Origin: an uncultured Oscillospiraceae bacterium
GTDB taxonomy: Bacteria; Bacillota; Clostridia; Oscillospirales; Oscillospiraceae
Length of the DNA: 7,785 nucleotides
Assembly: GCA_944385195.1 (NCBI GenBank)
Contig: CALWWH010000279.1
Coordinates: forward strand, 1 to 7,785
Reading direction: 5' to 3'
The stretch's first letter is position 1, and the number at the start of each line of letters is the position of its first letter. This document shows positions 6,651-7,785 of the stretch, piece after piece. The translations under genes were made by a program, and so were the position numbers. The notes beneath the pieces are model-generated. The model did not search any database. It was not told where the DNA came from and saw only the letters and a list, made by a program, of their open reading frames with translations.

Positions 6651-7766
6651 TTATGGTTCGATATAATTTCGGTCCGCGTCCCAGAGGCGGATATCGGCAG
6701 CGTCTTCGCCGAAGAGCTCAAAGGCAAAGCGCTGGGAAACTTCCGAGCGGCAGGCCCTGCCTTCGCCGTCCGTCCAGGTGATCAGCGCCAGATCCGGATG
6801 GTCGCACAGAAGCACCCGATAGGCCCGGCCATCCACATAGAAGGGGTCGCTCAGGGCAATGTCGGCGTTTTCGTAGCGCCGCCAGAACAGCAATCGGAAG
6901 GTGCCGTTGTCATAGGCCTCGAAGAGGGCAAAGCCCAGGTTCGGCCCCTGCTGGGATGAGGCCCCCTCGCCGCAGACAAAGCCCTCTAGGTAGAGCCCCG
7001 GCAGGCGGTCGGAGAGGAACGCCGCAAAGCAGCCCACGTCCTCGCCCAGCTGATGCCGCAGCGAGCGTTCGATCAGTCCCGCCCCTGCCTGGCCGTATTC
7101 CTTCCCGCTCTCTAAGCGGAGCATCCAGCGGAGGCTGGCGTCATCGCAGTCGCCCTGAGCGGCCGCACCCTCCCAGCCCTGGGCCAGGAGCGTATGGCCA
7201 TTTTTGGTCTGAAAAGCCAGGTAGAAGACATCGTCCTCCAGGCGCAGGATATAGGCGTCGGTGATCTCCCGCAGCCGGTAGCTGCCCACCCAGTTGGCCG
7301 CTGTTGTGTAGCCCAGCAGCTCCTCCCGGGTCAGGGGATAGGGCTCCATGCTGCCCAGCCAGCGCCAGGGATACCCATCGTCCTGATCGCTGTAGAGATA
7401 GAGTTGGTAGTCCGCCGAGATGCACCAGGGCGGCTGCGGCTCGGCGCTGAGCGTGCCGGAGCTGTCGTAGATCACCTGCGTCACAGCGTAGTTCGCTCCG
7501 CCCAGGACCGTCATCTTCGCGGCGGCGTTGACCAGCAGGAGCCCTCCGCCGATGGCAGCCAGCCCCGCCGCCAGCGCCAGCACCCAAAGGGCCGGCTTGC
7601 GCCAGGCCAGAACGTTTTTGATCCGCTGCTTGGGATCGCTCTCGCCGAAGGCCAGGGGCATCCCCGGCAGCCCTGCGGTGGACAGCCGCAGCAGCGAGGC
7701 AGCGTAGTCCGCGCGGACAGCAGCACCCATGCGGCGCAGGACGGCCTCGTCGCAGCTGAGCTCCAT
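6651..7766 (-). CDS. BlaR1/M56-family membrane protease-sensor, C-terminal part
   Basis: This is the C-terminal 371 residues of an M56 metallopeptidase related to BlaR1/MecR1, transmembrane sensors that respond to an outside signal by cleaving a BlaI-type repressor inside. The fragment opens with MELSCDEAVLRRMG, the family block after the HExxH helix; its Glu2 is the probable third zinc ligand. Then come Y-SLL, LAFGE and KQRIKNVLAWRKP, a single membrane helix at about residues 57-82, and a large outer domain. That domain has the tract seen in many clostridial M56 proteins (SADYQLYLY, WRWLGSMEPYPLT, DVFYLAFQTKNGHTLLAQGW, LRWMLRLESG) in place of a penicillin-binding sensor domain, so beta-lactam sensing is not supported. 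The gene is cut: its N-terminal membrane helices and HExxH lie beyond 7766, and the ATG at 7764-7766 is internal, since the sequence beyond it is adapter. The stop sits next to the shared terminator. Confidence 0.88.
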   Translation of the reverse strand: MELSCDEAVLRRMGAAVRADYAASLLRLSTAGLPGMPLAFGESDPKQRIKNVLAWRKPALWVLALAAGLAAIGGGLLLVNAAAKMTVLGGANYAVTQVIYDSSGTLSAEPQPPWCISADYQLYLYSDQDDGYPWRWLGSMEPYPLTREELLGYTTAANWVGSYRLREITDAYILRLEDDVFYLAFQTKNGHTLLAQGWEGAAAQGDCDDASLRWMLRLESGKEYGQAGAGLIERSLRHQLGEDVGCFAAFLSDRLPGLYLEGFVCGEGASSQQGPNLGFALFEAYDNGTFRLLFWRRYENADIALSDPFYVDGRAYRVLLCDHPDLALITWTDGEGRACRSEVSQRFAFELFGEDAADIRLWDADRNYIEP

Positions 7767-7785
7767 AGATCGGAAGAGCGTCGTG
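7767..7785. other. Illumina TruSeq adapter remnant (not genomic)
   Basis: The last 19 bases, AGATCGGAAGAGCGTCGTG, are identical to the beginning of the standard Illumina TruSeq read-2 adapter. In M56 proteins the ELSCDE block is normally preceded by Asp-Met; reading through this segment gives Ser before Met and then no family resemblance. Genomic sequence therefore ends at 7766, and the window reaches an untrimmed contig end. Confidence 0.96.

Overview
The window looks like part of a chromosomal contig from a GC-rich, Gram-positive, anaerobic Clostridia-type bacterium, most likely of the Oscillospiraceae/Ruminococcaceae group. The evidence is the single-chain dimeric glycyl-tRNA synthetase, an LtaS-like polyglycerolphosphate synthase, strong AGGAG-type ribosome binding sites, a BlaR1/M56-type sensor protease of the kind common in gut Clostridia, and G/C-biased third codon positions. 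The genus cannot be named from this sequence. There are no RNA genes, mobile elements or CRISPR repeats, and no sign of a new multi-gene system.

Left part (1-4107, + strand): a tight run of three genes that reads as one transcription unit. It holds the 3' part of glyQS (glycyl-tRNA synthetase), an LtaS-family membrane sulfatase-fold enzyme starting 21 bases later, and rsmG (16S rRNA m7G527 methyltransferase), whose ATG overlaps the previous stop as ATGA. Translation and ribosome-maturation genes thus flank a cell-envelope polymer gene. rsmG is intact in content but interrupted by a one-base frameshift in a run of six A (3725-3730).

Middle part (4108-6650, + strand): two monocistronic alpha/beta-hydrolase genes, each with its own recognisable promoter and ribosome binding site. 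The first is a predicted peptidase/esterase of the COG4099 (PHB-depolymerase/prolyl-oligopeptidase-like) type. The second is a type-B carboxylesterase of the GQSGGG subfamily. Neither has a signal peptide, so both should be cytoplasmic. A perfect 12-bp GC hairpin separates them, and a bidirectional rho-independent terminator closes the block.

Right part (6651-7766, - strand): a convergent gene for the C-terminal part of a BlaR1/M56-family membrane protease-sensor. Its N-terminal membrane and HExxH part lies beyond the window. The last 19 bases (7767-7785) are an exact match to Illumina TruSeq adapter sequence, not genome. The window therefore ends at an untrimmed contig end, and the apparent ATG start of the M56 gene is only an internal methionine.
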